A stretch of 32,839 nucleotides of DNA. Origin: Flavobacteriales bacterium. Its GTDB lineage: Bacteria; Bacteroidota; Bacteroidia; Flavobacteriales_F; PHOS-HE28. Positions 13,725-21,772 of the stretch are shown here, one piece after another. Numbering within the stretch: position 1 is the first letter of the stretch; each line of letters begins with the position of its first letter. Made by a program: the position numbers and the translations under genes. Where the stretch lies: NCBI GenBank assembly GCA_017998165.1, contig JAGODO010000004.1, forward strand, positions 1-32,839, read 5' to 3'. The notes beneath the pieces are model-generated. The model did not search any database, was not told the origin of the DNA, and saw only the letters and a list, made by a program, of their open reading frames with translations.

Positions 13725-14969
13725 ATGAGCCAGCAGATCCGCACCGACGTGCTCATCGTAGGGGCGGGACCGGGCGGATGCGCGGCGGCCCTCTCGCTCG
13801 CCAAACACGGCACGAAGGCGCTTCTCGTCGACAAGGCCGCATTTCCCCGCGACAAGGTCTGCGGCGACGCGTTGAGCGGAAAGGTGATGCGTGTGTTGGA
13901 CCGTCTCGCCCCGGACGTTGGCGAACGATTGCGTGCGGATGCCCGACAGCAACCCAGTTGGGGCGTAACATTCACCGCACCGGGTGGGAGGTCGCTGCGG
14001 GTGCCGTTCGGCAGGGATACCGGCAGGGGAGATGCGCCCGGGGCGATCATGCCGCGCCTCGACTTTGATGAGTTGCTGGTGGAGAAGGTCCGGAAAGCAC
14101 CCGGCATCCAACTGATCGAAGGGACGACATTGAGGGATTTCGAACGGACGACATCCGGTTGGTGCGTCTCTGATGGAGCGAAGCGTTTAACGATCCACGC
14201 GCGTCTGGTGATCGCCGCGGATGGAGCCAATTCGCACTTCGCACGCCACGTTGCGGGGCTGGAACTGGAGCCGCGCCATCATTGTGCGGGCATACGCGCC
14301 TATTTCGAGAATGTCCAAGGTCTGGATCCCGATGGTTTCATAGAACTCATTTTCCTCAAAGAGCTGCTCCCCGGGTACCTGTGGATCTTCCCCCTGCCAG
14401 GTGGTCGGGCCAATGTGGGTCTCGGACTCCGGTCCGACATGGTGCGCGATCGCCGGCTGGACCTGAAGGCGAGGCTGAGAACCCTGCTCGCCGAACACCC
14501 GCGTCTGAAGGAACGGTTCAAGGAAGCGACCAACGCAGGAGGCATCCAGGGCTTGGGCCTTCCGCTCGCCAGCAGGCGGCGGGTGCTGAGTGGAGACGGG
14601 TACCTGCTGGTCGGGGACGCGGGCCACCTGATCGATCCGTTCACCGGGGAAGGCATCAGCCATGCGATGATTAGTGGATCGCATGCGGGCGAGGTGGCCG
14701 CCGAAGCCCTCATGCGGACGACGGTACGGCCGGCCGCGATCCTTCTTGGCGAGTACGACGTCCGGGTCTGGCGCAGGCTGGGAAAGGAGCTTTCGATCAG
14801 TACGAAGCTCCAACGCCTCGCCGCCTTCCCTTGGCTGTTCGACCTTGTTGTGGATCGCGCGACGAAGAATCCCGCACTCGCCGAGACCATCAGCAGCATG
14901 TTCAACGACCTGGATATGCGCGCTCGTCTGAGGAGCCCTTCCTTCTACGCGAAGGTGCTTTTCGGCTAA
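13725..14969 (+). CDS. Geranylgeranyl reductase family FAD-dependent oxidoreductase
   Basis: The 414-residue flavoprotein has a dinucleotide-binding motif at the N-terminus, VLIVGAGPGGCAAALSLAKHG, followed by DKAAFPRDKVCGDALSG, the family motif around FPR-x-K-x-CGD. The second FAD site is YLLVGDAGHLIDPFTGEGI. YLWIFPLPGGRANVGLG is also typical of the family. Members reduce isoprenoid double bonds or are other aromatic-ring hydroxylase-like enzymes. The true substrate cannot be read from sequence. It lies 39 bases after pheS on the same strand and may be co-transcribed. Its stop overlaps by 4 bases the convergent small gene at 14966. Confidence 0.87.
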   Translation: MSQQIRTDVLIVGAGPGGCAAALSLAKHGTKALLVDKAAFPRDKVCGDALSGKVMRVLDRLAPDVGERLRADARQQPSWGVTFTAPGGRSLRVPFGRDTGRGDAPGAIMPRLDFDELLVEKVRKAPGIQLIEGTTLRDFERTTSGWCVSDGAKRLTIHARLVIAADGANSHFARHVAGLELEPRHHCAGIRAYFENVQGLDPDGFIELIFLKELLPGYLWIFPLPGGRANVGLGLRSDMVRDRRLDLKARLRTLLAEHPRLKERFKEATNAGGIQGLGLPLASRRRVLSGDGYLLVGDAGHLIDPFTGEGISHAMISGSHAGEVAAEALMRTTVRPAAILLGEYDVRVWRRLGKELSISTKLQRLAAFPWLFDLVVDRATKNPALAETISSMFNDLDMRARLRSPSFYAKVLFG

Positions 14970-15382
14970 GCCTTTTGCCCGGCTTGGCGGACCTGCGCGA
15001 GCTGTTCCTGCAACCAGCTCCGGGCCTCTCCTTCCTGGTTGAACACTTCGAACCGGAACATCGGTGGGAAATAGGCCGCATAGAGCCGCGCCATGGTTTC
15101 CAGTGCCAGCGCTCCGCAAACGACGGCCACGGCCCTCAAGCCATCGGCGTTCGTGTTGTTCTTGTAGTGGTCCATGCCGACCACGTTGATGTCAAGCGCC
15201 GCATCCGAAGGCACCAGTACCAGCACACAGAGCGACACGTTGCCACACAAGCGCCGGCGTTCGGCCATGATGCCGGTGATAACGGCTTCGTCGATGTGAA
15301 CGGCAGACTTCAACCGGACCTCCAAGAGGTCAAGGGCAACGCGCTCGAACCGCGCGTTAACGGTCTCTGAGACGATCGTCAT
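14966..15382 (-). CDS. Small STAS/SpoIIAA-like protein, function unknown
   Basis: The 138-residue soluble protein has the layout of Bacteroidota proteins with a STAS/SpoIIAA-like fold (related to what is called DUF7793). A short strand region with VALDLLEVRLK precedes a helix with HIDEAVITGIMAERRRL, then CVLVLVPSDAALDINVVG, a helical segment with AVAVVCGALALETMARLYAAYF, and an end with PMFRFEVFNQEGEARSWLQEQL, where the sequence EA-x-x-WL closes the family. Assignment is by pattern, so it is moderate. The ATG at 15382 is preferred; the longer frame to 15583 adds 67 residues with no family likeness. It is divergent from the T9SS gene. A CACATTTG box lies 24 bases upstream. Confidence 0.65.
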   Translation of the reverse strand: MTIVSETVNARFERVALDLLEVRLKSAVHIDEAVITGIMAERRRLCGNVSLCVLVLVPSDAALDINVVGMDHYKNNTNADGLRAVAVVCGALALETMARLYAAYFPPMFRFEVFNQEGEARSWLQEQLAQVRQAGQKA

Positions 15383-15406
15383 CTCTCGGGAATGGGGAAG
15401 CCTGTT

Positions 15407-15438
15407 CAAATGTGGGATATCCTTTGAAGCTTGTCCAA
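15407..15438 (-). promoter_or_regulatory. Promoter of the STAS-like gene
   Basis: On the minus strand a TTG at 15438-15436, a 21-base spacer and CACATTTG at 15414-15407 (one mismatch to TAnnTTTG) precede the ATG at 15382 by 24 bases. Confidence 0.4.
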
Positions 15439-15544
15439 TACGGGTCAACCGCTGAGCCCGGGACCGCGCCGTTCGGCCTACCCCGTTCCACCGTGGACCA
15501 GGGTCGTCAACAGGACCTCGGTGAAGAAGCAGGTCGACGAACAG

Positions 15545-15575
15545 TTGACGACGTTCGATGGACCTGAATACTTTG
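15545..15575 (+). promoter_or_regulatory. Possible promoter of the T9SS cargo gene
   Basis: TTG at 15545-15547 is followed after about 21 bases by ATACTTTG at 15568-15575, a TAnnTTTG-like box with the T and A of the first pair shifted. The ATG of the T9SS gene is 22 bases further on. A partial match only. Confidence 0.35.
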
Positions 15576-15597
15576 CCGGCCAAATACGCCCCAGCCC

Positions 15598-18153
15598 ATG
15601 CTCCGAATCCCTACGCTCACACTCTCACTGGCACTGGCGGTCGTACTTCCCGCCCAGGTCCAGATCGGGGAGAACGAGATGCCCCATCAGAACGATGAGA
15701 TCCATCGCACACGCGCGAACCCGGATCCGACGATCGATTTCGCGACCACAGGTGCTGACCACCAATGGGACTTCATGGACCTCTCGACCGCTTCGGAAGA
15801 TGTCACCGCCTATCAGAGCGTGAGTTCGACCAACATCGTGTATGCGCTCATATACGCGGACATTTTCTTCAATGCCAATCGGGCCAATCACGCCAAGGAA
15901 GGGGTGGACATCCCGTTCAACCAGTTGCTGCCCATCACCAACCCGTTCACCTTCCTCTACCATAGCCCGACCGTTTACCGGAAGGTCGGGTTCGGCGTGG
16001 AGCTTTCCGGGATACCGGTGCCGATCATCTTCAATTCACCTGATGTCATCTACGAGCTTCCGATGGACTATGGCGACGTGAGCGCTTCGAGCTCAGGGTA
16101 TCAGCTGGACATCCCGACACTGGCCTACTACGGCTACGAACAGGAGCGATCCAATGAGGTGGACGGCTGGGGCACCATCGCCACCCCTGCAGGGTCTTTC
16201 GATGTGCTGCGGGTAAAGACCACGATCCTCGCGCATGATACGATCAACCTGGACACCCTGAGCCTTGGCTTCACGATCGACCGACCCGTCATTCGGGAGT
16301 ACAAGTGGCTCGCGCAGGACTTGCGGGTGCCGGTGCTGCAGATCAATACCACCGAGCTGTTCGGTACGGAGATCGCAACGGAGATCTTCTTCTACGACCT
16401 GCCGCATACCATCACCGTGGTACCGCCCCTGGCAGCCACGCTGTGCCCGGGTTCGGAATTCCAGCTGGCCTACGAGGCCACGGGCAGCTACAATGCCGGC
16501 GGGTTCTTCATTCCGTCCAACGAATTCATCGCCCAGCTATCGGACGCGAACGGTGATTTCTCCAACCCTGTTTTCCTGGGCCAGGTGACCGCCACCACAT
16601 CCGGAACGATCACGGTGACCATACCCATGGATACCCCGCTGGGAACGGGCTATCGCATCCGGGTCATCTCCAACAGCCCGGCCTATGTCGGAACGGACAA
16701 CGGCTTCGACCTGATGATCGATGACGCCCAACCTTCCGCTGTTATCTCGGCCAACGGCCCGACGGAGTTCTGTGGTGGCGGCTCCGTCATACTGAGCGCG
16801 GAACCGGTGTCCGGCACTTATCAGTGGCAGCAGGATGAAGTTGATATCGAGGGGGCTCAGAACACCACCTTGGAGGTGACCGTTTCCGGGAACTACTCGC
16901 TTGTAGTAACGAACGCCTGTGGCAGCGATGTCTCGGACCCCATCAGCGTGGTTGTCGGTGACGCCCCCATCTATGCCTTCGACCAACCCGCTTACCTCTC
17001 GTGTGATGGTTCGCCGATCACCATCACCGCAGTGGATATTTCCGGCCAAAGCGACCTCACCTACGAATGGTCGTTGAATAACGTGGTGCTTTCGGGCGAG
17101 AGCGGAACGAGCCTCTTGGCCGCTGAGGCGGGGGCGTATTCGCTCACGGTTATGAACACGGTCACGGGTTGCAGCTACACTGCGGACCCCGTAGAGGTCT
17201 CGATCGACCAGATCGCGACACCCGCAGTGAGCGCTGATGGTCCGGTCGCCTTCTGCGCTGGCGGCTCGGTCACGCTCAGCGTTGAGCCGGTACCGGGCAT
17301 CAGTTATCAGTGGGCGGTGGATGGCACGGACATCGATGGTGCCACAGGGCCGGAGCTTCCGGTGGATCAGGCCGGTTCCTACACGGTGGTCGCAGCGAGC
17401 ACCGGTTGCTCTTCAGCCGCCTCGACCTTCTTGGTGGTGACCGTGCATCCGCTCCCCGAAGTCCCGACCATCACAGGCGTTGCGGCTTTCTGTGCCGGCG
17501 GTTCTACGACGCTGGCCACCGACGACCTGCCCGGGCTTTCGTACGAGTGGAGCATGAACGGCGATTCGATCGATGGGGCGACCGGCACGCTGATCGATGT
17601 CGCCGCCGCCGGGAATTACTCCGTGACCGTTTCAACCACCGAGGGGTGCTCAGCATCCTCAGAGGCCACGACCGTCGTCGAGAACCCGTTGCCCGCCCAG
17701 CCGGTGATCATGCAGATGGATGATGAGTTGATAACCTCGGGAGATGGAACCTTCCAGTGGCTGCTCGAGGGGAACCTGATCGATGGGGCCACCGGAGAAA
17801 CCTATCTGCCCTCGGAGAACGGCAACTACAACGTGATGATCACGGATGCCAATGGGTGCTCGAGCACCTCGGACGCGTTCGCGTACATCAGCACGGCCGT
17901 CGTGGACAGCGATGTGATCGACTTCAGCTTCCATCCCAATCCTTCAAACGGCCAGGTCTTCATCGATCTGCCCTCCGGCATCACGAAGGGAGCGAGCCTG
18001 TTGTTGACCGATGCGGCCGGAAGGAAATTGTCGCAACGCAATGTGTCCGGAACAACGATGACCCTGGAACTCGGGGCCTTCGAAGCGGGGCTCTATTTCC
18101 TGCACCTGCTGAACAATGGAGCGGTCACGACCCATCGCCTGGTGAGGGACTGA
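15598..18153 (+). CDS. T9SS-exported protein with Ig-like repeats
   Basis: This 851-residue secreted protein begins with a signal peptide (about 1-19, ending LPAQ). An unassigned N-terminal region (about 20-280) is rich in beta structure. Ig-like repeats follow: four are clear (from about residues 384, 460, 545 and 622), each with a start like FCAGGSVTLS, a core like YQWAVDGTDIDGATG and an end like GSYTVVAASTGCS. A partial fifth (about 701-765) lacks its first part. The last 76 residues (776-851) are a type A sorting domain: FHPNPSNGQVFIDL, then LTDAAGRKL and LGAFEAGLYFLHLL with a basic end. T9SS should therefore move it across the outer membrane and release or anchor it at the surface. It probably has adhesive or surface functions; no catalytic motif is seen. 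Confidence 0.9.
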   Translation: MLRIPTLTLSLALAVVLPAQVQIGENEMPHQNDEIHRTRANPDPTIDFATTGADHQWDFMDLSTASEDVTAYQSVSSTNIVYALIYADIFFNANRANHAKEGVDIPFNQLLPITNPFTFLYHSPTVYRKVGFGVELSGIPVPIIFNSPDVIYELPMDYGDVSASSSGYQLDIPTLAYYGYEQERSNEVDGWGTIATPAGSFDVLRVKTTILAHDTINLDTLSLGFTIDRPVIREYKWLAQDLRVPVLQINTTELFGTEIATEIFFYDLPHTITVVPPLAATLCPGSEFQLAYEATGSYNAGGFFIPSNEFIAQLSDANGDFSNPVFLGQVTATTSGTITVTIPMDTPLGTGYRIRVISNSPAYVGTDNGFDLMIDDAQPSAVISANGPTEFCGGGSVILSAEPVSGTYQWQQDEVDIEGAQNTTLEVTVSGNYSLVVTNACGSDVSDPISVVVGDAPIYAFDQPAYLSCDGSPITITAVDISGQSDLTYEWSLNNVVLSGESGTSLLAAEAGAYSLTVMNTVTGCSYTADPVEVSIDQIATPAVSADGPVAFCAGGSVTLSVEPVPGISYQWAVDGTDIDGATGPELPVDQAGSYTVVAASTGCSSAASTFLVVTVHPLPEVPTITGVAAFCAGGSTTLATDDLPGLSYEWSMNGDSIDGATGTLIDVAAAGNYSVTVSTTEGCSASSEATTVVENPLPAQPVIMQMDDELITSGDGTFQWLLEGNLIDGATGETYLPSENGNYNVMITDANGCSSTSDAFAYISTAVVDSDVIDFSFHPNPSNGQVFIDLPSGITKGASLLLTDAAGRKLSQRNVSGTTMTLELGAFEAGLYFLHLLNNGAVTTHRLVRD

Positions 18154-18174
18154 CCCGAGCCGGTAGTCGCGGCC

Positions 18175-18214
18175 GAAGGCCGGTGCGCGACGCGTACCGG
18201 CCTTCCTTCTTCTC
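18175..18214 (+). terminator. Terminator of the T9SS gene
   Basis: GAAGGCCGGT (18175-18184) and ACCGGCCTTC (18196-18205) form a perfect 10-base stem around an 11-base loop. A pyrimidine tail, CTTCTTCTC, follows. It lies 22 bases after the T9SS gene stop and before the convergent SpoIIE gene. Confidence 0.7.
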
Positions 18215-18265
18215 ATATGTCGGTATCCCGTCCGATCCGCGGTCAGGATCACATGGGCATTCCCG

Positions 18266-20050
18266 TCACGCACGCATACCCATGACCAGGATATCGTCCA
18301 CTTGTTCCTGGGCCCCGCGCCACTTGTTCAGCTCTTCGAGCAACAGGCCTTTCTGGCGGTCCATCGGTTTGTCGTGGATGGCCACGAGCAGTTCGCGGAA
18401 ACGGCGATTGAGGAATTTCTTGCCTTTGGGACCGCCGAACTGGTCGGCGTACCCATCACTGAAAATGTAGATCACATCCCCCTTGTGCAGTTGGATGCGG
18501 TGGTCGGTGAATCCGTTCTCTCCGAGCTCGAAACCACCGATGGGACGTTTGTCCGGCGGAAACTGTTGAATGGCGTTGTCGCGGACCAGATAGAGCGGGC
18601 AGTTCGCCCCGGCGTATTCGAGCACCAGGCGATCCGGCTCAAGCGCACAAAGAGCCATGTCCATGCCGTCGCGAACGAACTGGTCGCGATCCTTGTGCAG
18701 CGCCTCGAAAGAAATGCGGTTGAGGTCGCGCAGCACGTCACTGGGCCGTGTATTACCGTGCTCCTTGATCGATTGGTTCAGTCCGTTGTGGCCCACAAGG
18801 CTCATGAACGCACCAGGCACACCATGGCCCGTGCAGTCGACGGCGGCGAAGATCACCTTGTTGTTCACCTTTTCAAGCCAGTAGAAATCACCGCTGACGA
18901 TGTCCTTGGGACGGTAGAGCACGAAGCTGTCCGGGAGCAGTTCCTTTATCCGCTTCTCGGGCGGAAGTATCGACTCCTGTAGACGTTTCGCGTAGCGGAT
19001 GCTGTCCGTCACGTTCTTGTACAGCTCAACGACCTTCCGGCTCTGCCGCTCGACCTCTTCCTTCTGTCGTACCACTTCTTCGGTACGTTCTTTCACTTTC
19101 GTCTCCAGCACGCGCTCGCGTTCGCCGAGTTCTGTGCGCATTTTGAGCAGGGCGTGCCCGAGCATGTCCTCTTCGCTCAACGGCTGGTAGTCCGCGTTGA
19201 AGTTGCCCGCGGCCACAGCGTGGCTGAACTCGGTGGTGCGCTTCAAGCCATCGATCAGACCCATCAATGCCTGCGACATTTCCCCGACCTCATCGTTCCG
19301 TGCATGGATCCGGGTGCGGGGGAACACGCCGCGGCCCAAAGAGAGCAGCACGGTGCGCAGTTTCTGGACCGGCGTGACGATGCTGCGGACGATGAGGAAG
19401 GCCACCACGATACCCACGACGACCAGGCCGGTCCCGAGATAGAGCACGAAGAATTTCAACGAGTCGAAACTGCGGATCATCCCGCCCCCCAGGCTCTGCC
19501 GCTTCGCATCCTGCATCTCGATGAGCTTGTCCACATCCGCGAGGAGAAGCCGGGTGCTCTCATCCAGCGGTCCGCCCTCCTCCGCCAACTCGCCGCGCTC
19601 TATCCACACCAACGGGTCCTTGTAGCTCTCCAAGGAGGGCAGCAGTTCCTTGATATGGTCGTGCATCTCGAAGACCTTGTCCATCTCCGTGAAGCACTTG
19701 TTCAACAGAGCCACTTCGTCTTTCTCCCAGCCCGCGCTCAGGGTGTCGACACGGTCCATCAGCCGCGGCAGGTCATGGTCGGTGAGCTTGATGAGCGCCG
19801 ATTTCTCAGGGGCATCGGGTATGCTCTCCGTGGTCGCCCAGAATTTTGCGAGCATGTGGGCGTTCACCAGCAGGTTCTTCAGACGGACCAGTGCGTCAAC
19901 GCTGGGGCCATAGACCTGCGTGATCTCGTCATTGATCGAGCGGCTGCGCTCCAATGTGCGGTTGGTGAGCAGCACTACAAGCAACGCGAAGAAGATGAAC
20001 AGACCGAAGCCCATTCCGATGCGGCGGCCGATGGTGAGCCTGAGACGCAT
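18266..20050 (-). CDS. Membrane sensor with HAMP and SpoIIE-type PP2C phosphatase domain
   Basis: The 594-residue protein has a transmembrane helix at about 10-29, a helical periplasmic sensor (about 30-200) that resembles four-helix-bundle chemoreceptor domains, a second helix at about 201-222, a HAMP domain (about 222-280), and a coiled coil (about 310-350). It ends in a PPM/SpoIIE serine phosphatase domain from about residue 365. The domain shows SIRYAKRLQESILPP, KDIVSGDFYWLE with the metal-binding Asp, VDCTGHGVPGAFMSLVG, FSDGYADQFGG and QVDDILVMG. Such proteins usually dephosphorylate an anti-sigma-antagonist or STAS partner; none is encoded in this operon. It is the last gene, 6 bases after the TPR gene. 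Confidence 0.9.
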   Translation of the reverse strand: MRLRLTIGRRIGMGFGLFIFFALLVVLLTNRTLERSRSINDEITQVYGPSVDALVRLKNLLVNAHMLAKFWATTESIPDAPEKSALIKLTDHDLPRLMDRVDTLSAGWEKDEVALLNKCFTEMDKVFEMHDHIKELLPSLESYKDPLVWIERGELAEEGGPLDESTRLLLADVDKLIEMQDAKRQSLGGGMIRSFDSLKFFVLYLGTGLVVVGIVVAFLIVRSIVTPVQKLRTVLLSLGRGVFPRTRIHARNDEVGEMSQALMGLIDGLKRTTEFSHAVAAGNFNADYQPLSEEDMLGHALLKMRTELGERERVLETKVKERTEEVVRQKEEVERQSRKVVELYKNVTDSIRYAKRLQESILPPEKRIKELLPDSFVLYRPKDIVSGDFYWLEKVNNKVIFAAVDCTGHGVPGAFMSLVGHNGLNQSIKEHGNTRPSDVLRDLNRISFEALHKDRDQFVRDGMDMALCALEPDRLVLEYAGANCPLYLVRDNAIQQFPPDKRPIGGFELGENGFTDHRIQLHKGDVIYIFSDGYADQFGGPKGKKFLNRRFRELLVAIHDKPMDRQKGLLLEELNKWRGAQEQVDDILVMGMRA

Positions 20051-20056
20051 GGGGCC

Positions 20057-21205
20057 TTACTTGTCCTTGGTCCGCTTGCCAACGCACCACGCCTGCCAGC
20101 GGGTGGATTGTTCCGGGGTGAGCACCGTGCGCAGTTCTTCGATCCGCGCACCGAGATCACCAGGGCCCCCCTTGCGGAAGCGTTCCTGGATGTCGCGTAC
20201 ACGCTCCAGTTGCTCGGAAGAGAGTCCCAGCCCTTTCCAGTCATCCGATGAAGCCATGAGACAGGCTTCATCGGTCCGTGCGTCCAACTGGGGCGAGTTC
20301 TGTCGCGGGGCTTCCGGCACGCCCCCTTCATCGAGCGCTTCGTATTTGTGGCGGTATTCCTCGCTCTTGTCCACGTCCTGCAGGCTGTAATGGATCCCCT
20401 CAAGTCCTAGCAGCGTCTCCCGTCGTTTCGGGTTCATCTCGTGCGCTTTCAACATGTACGGCAGGGCTTGCATGAAATACACCTTGCTCGCCTCCTGCAC
20501 CTGGCCTATCGTGGGCAGGTCGGTCCCCGCATTTATCCGCTGGATGTTGTAGACACCACGGTTGTAATAGAGCGTCGCCAGATTGTAGTTCGCGCCGTAG
20601 TTGTCAATATCCAACTCCAGTACGCGCTTGTACAGGGCGACGGCTTTCGCGAACCACGTGGTGTCTTCCCGGTCCTGGTTGAACCGCTTGGTGTAGACGG
20701 TACCGAGCGCGTTGTCGAACTCGATGTCGCGGGCGGAGAAGGAGTGCTTGGGATCCAGGCGCAGGACGCTTTCCTTGTATTTGGAATAGAGCGCGAGCGC
20801 GCGGGCATCATCCAGCTCATTGAGCGCGCGCGCGGCGTCGTTGTAAGTGGTCTTGCAGAGGTAGTCATAAGCCTGAAGGCTGCTCTGCGCGTATTCCTTC
20901 GCCGTGTCAACGACCGTGCTGGTAAAGAGACTGGCCAGCGCCTCGTCCCGCACCATGTCGGCCTCCGCGCCGCTCGTCATGGTCTTGAAAAGGTCCTTGT
21001 ACACGAAACCGCGCAGGACCCATGCCTCCGGACTGCGGGACAGTTCATCGCCCTTCACCGCCTCATCCAGCAATTTGCGGGCTCCGGCGAGGTCGCCCGA
21101 TTGGTAGAGCCGGTTGGCCTCCACCAACGCTTCCGGCTGGGCAAAAGCGGTGGTCGCGCTCGCGAGCATGACCAGCCACAGGGCGATATGTCGCAAGGTG
21201 CTCAT
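20057..21205 (-). CDS. Exported TPR protein with LTXXQ-like C-terminus
   Basis: The 382-residue protein begins with a signal peptide (MSTLRHIALWLVMLASATTAFAQ). TPR-like helical pairs follow, for example ALVEANRLYQSGDLAGARKLLDEAV, AKAVALYKRVLELDIDNYGANYNLATLYYNRG and MLKAHEMNPKRRETLLGLEGI. Such repeats bind other proteins or peptides. After a linker with a Pro-Gln rich stretch, the last 60 residues include LGLSSEQLERVRDIQERF and ELRTVLTPEQSTRWQAW, two copies of an L-[TS]-x-x-Q pattern as in the CpxP/Spy family of periplasmic stress proteins. The start overlaps the stop of the YfiR-like gene (ATGA at 21202-21205), and the phosphatase gene starts 6 bases after its stop. A periplasmic partner of both neighbours is likely but inferred. 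Confidence 0.82.
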   Translation of the reverse strand: MSTLRHIALWLVMLASATTAFAQPEALVEANRLYQSGDLAGARKLLDEAVKGDELSRSPEAWVLRGFVYKDLFKTMTSGAEADMVRDEALASLFTSTVVDTAKEYAQSSLQAYDYLCKTTYNDAARALNELDDARALALYSKYKESVLRLDPKHSFSARDIEFDNALGTVYTKRFNQDREDTTWFAKAVALYKRVLELDIDNYGANYNLATLYYNRGVYNIQRINAGTDLPTIGQVQEASKVYFMQALPYMLKAHEMNPKRRETLLGLEGIHYSLQDVDKSEEYRHKYEALDEGGVPEAPRQNSPQLDARTDEACLMASSDDWKGLGLSSEQLERVRDIQERFRKGGPGDLGARIEELRTVLTPEQSTRWQAWCVGKRTKDK

Positions 21206-21759
21206 TGCACGGAGGCATATGCGAGCTGCACGAGCGTGCTTCCCACTTCCAATTTGTGCTTTCGCGCGTTCACCAGGCTGATCTCGTACTTCACCGTGTT
21301 GTCGACCCGTACGAAGTTCACCACGGACCCGTCCTCCAGTGCGTCCGGATATTCCGTGATCACCAAGGTGCTTTTCTTGTCCAGGTTCTTGTAGATGGCC
21401 GGGAGAAGGGCCAATTCACCATGCGCAACGAACAGGACATGGCACTGCTCGATGTCGGCGCTCTTGGGCAATTTCCGCACCTCGATGGGTTGTTTGCCGA
21501 TGGACTTCTCGGCGTACTTCTTCACCAGCTCCTGGTACAGATTGCTGCTGCCCAGCACACTGATGATGAAGGGCCCGTTCTTCAGGGAGGGCTCCTTCCA
21601 TTCGACCAGCTTCGATATGTTGTAGATGTAACTGGCCTGTACGATGGCCGTGGTGTCCTTGTCGGCTTCCCGTGGGTCCGTGGCTGCCGAGGCGGTGAGG
21701 AGCAGTAGCAGCAACGCCAGTACTTTCGGTCCGCGGGCGACCGCCACGAAGGGGAGCAT
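21202..21759 (-). CDS. YfiR/DUF4154-family periplasmic protein
   Basis: The 185-residue protein has a signal peptide (about 1-25) and a YfiR (DUF4154) domain. Its marks are YIYNISKLVEWKE, the start of the family fold, PFIISVLGSSNLYQEL, IEVRKLPKSADIEQCHVLFVAHGE with C106 at the family-conserved place, STLVITEYPDALEDGSVVNFV, and ISLVNARKHKLEVGSTLVQLA at the end. In Pseudomonas, YfiR holds the diguanylate cyclase YfiN off in the periplasm. Here no GGDEF gene is nearby; the following genes encode an exported TPR protein and a HAMP-SpoIIE sensor. The ATG at 21759 fits the signal peptide; an ATG at 21789 is possible. It is divergent from the M28 peptidase gene. Confidence 0.87.
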   Translation of the reverse strand: MLPFVAVARGPKVLALLLLLLTASAATDPREADKDTTAIVQASYIYNISKLVEWKEPSLKNGPFIISVLGSSNLYQELVKKYAEKSIGKQPIEVRKLPKSADIEQCHVLFVAHGELALLPAIYKNLDKKSTLVITEYPDALEDGSVVNFVRVDNTVKYEISLVNARKHKLEVGSTLVQLAYASVQ

Positions 21760-21766
21760 AGTTTTG
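21759..21766 (+). promoter_or_regulatory. -7 box of the M28 peptidase gene
   Basis: TAGTTTTG is a perfect TAnnTTTG match on the plus strand and ends 6 bases before the GTG at 21773. No TTG is found at the usual -33 distance. It supports a nearly leaderless mRNA. Confidence 0.5.
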
Positions 21767-21772
21767 GCGCGC

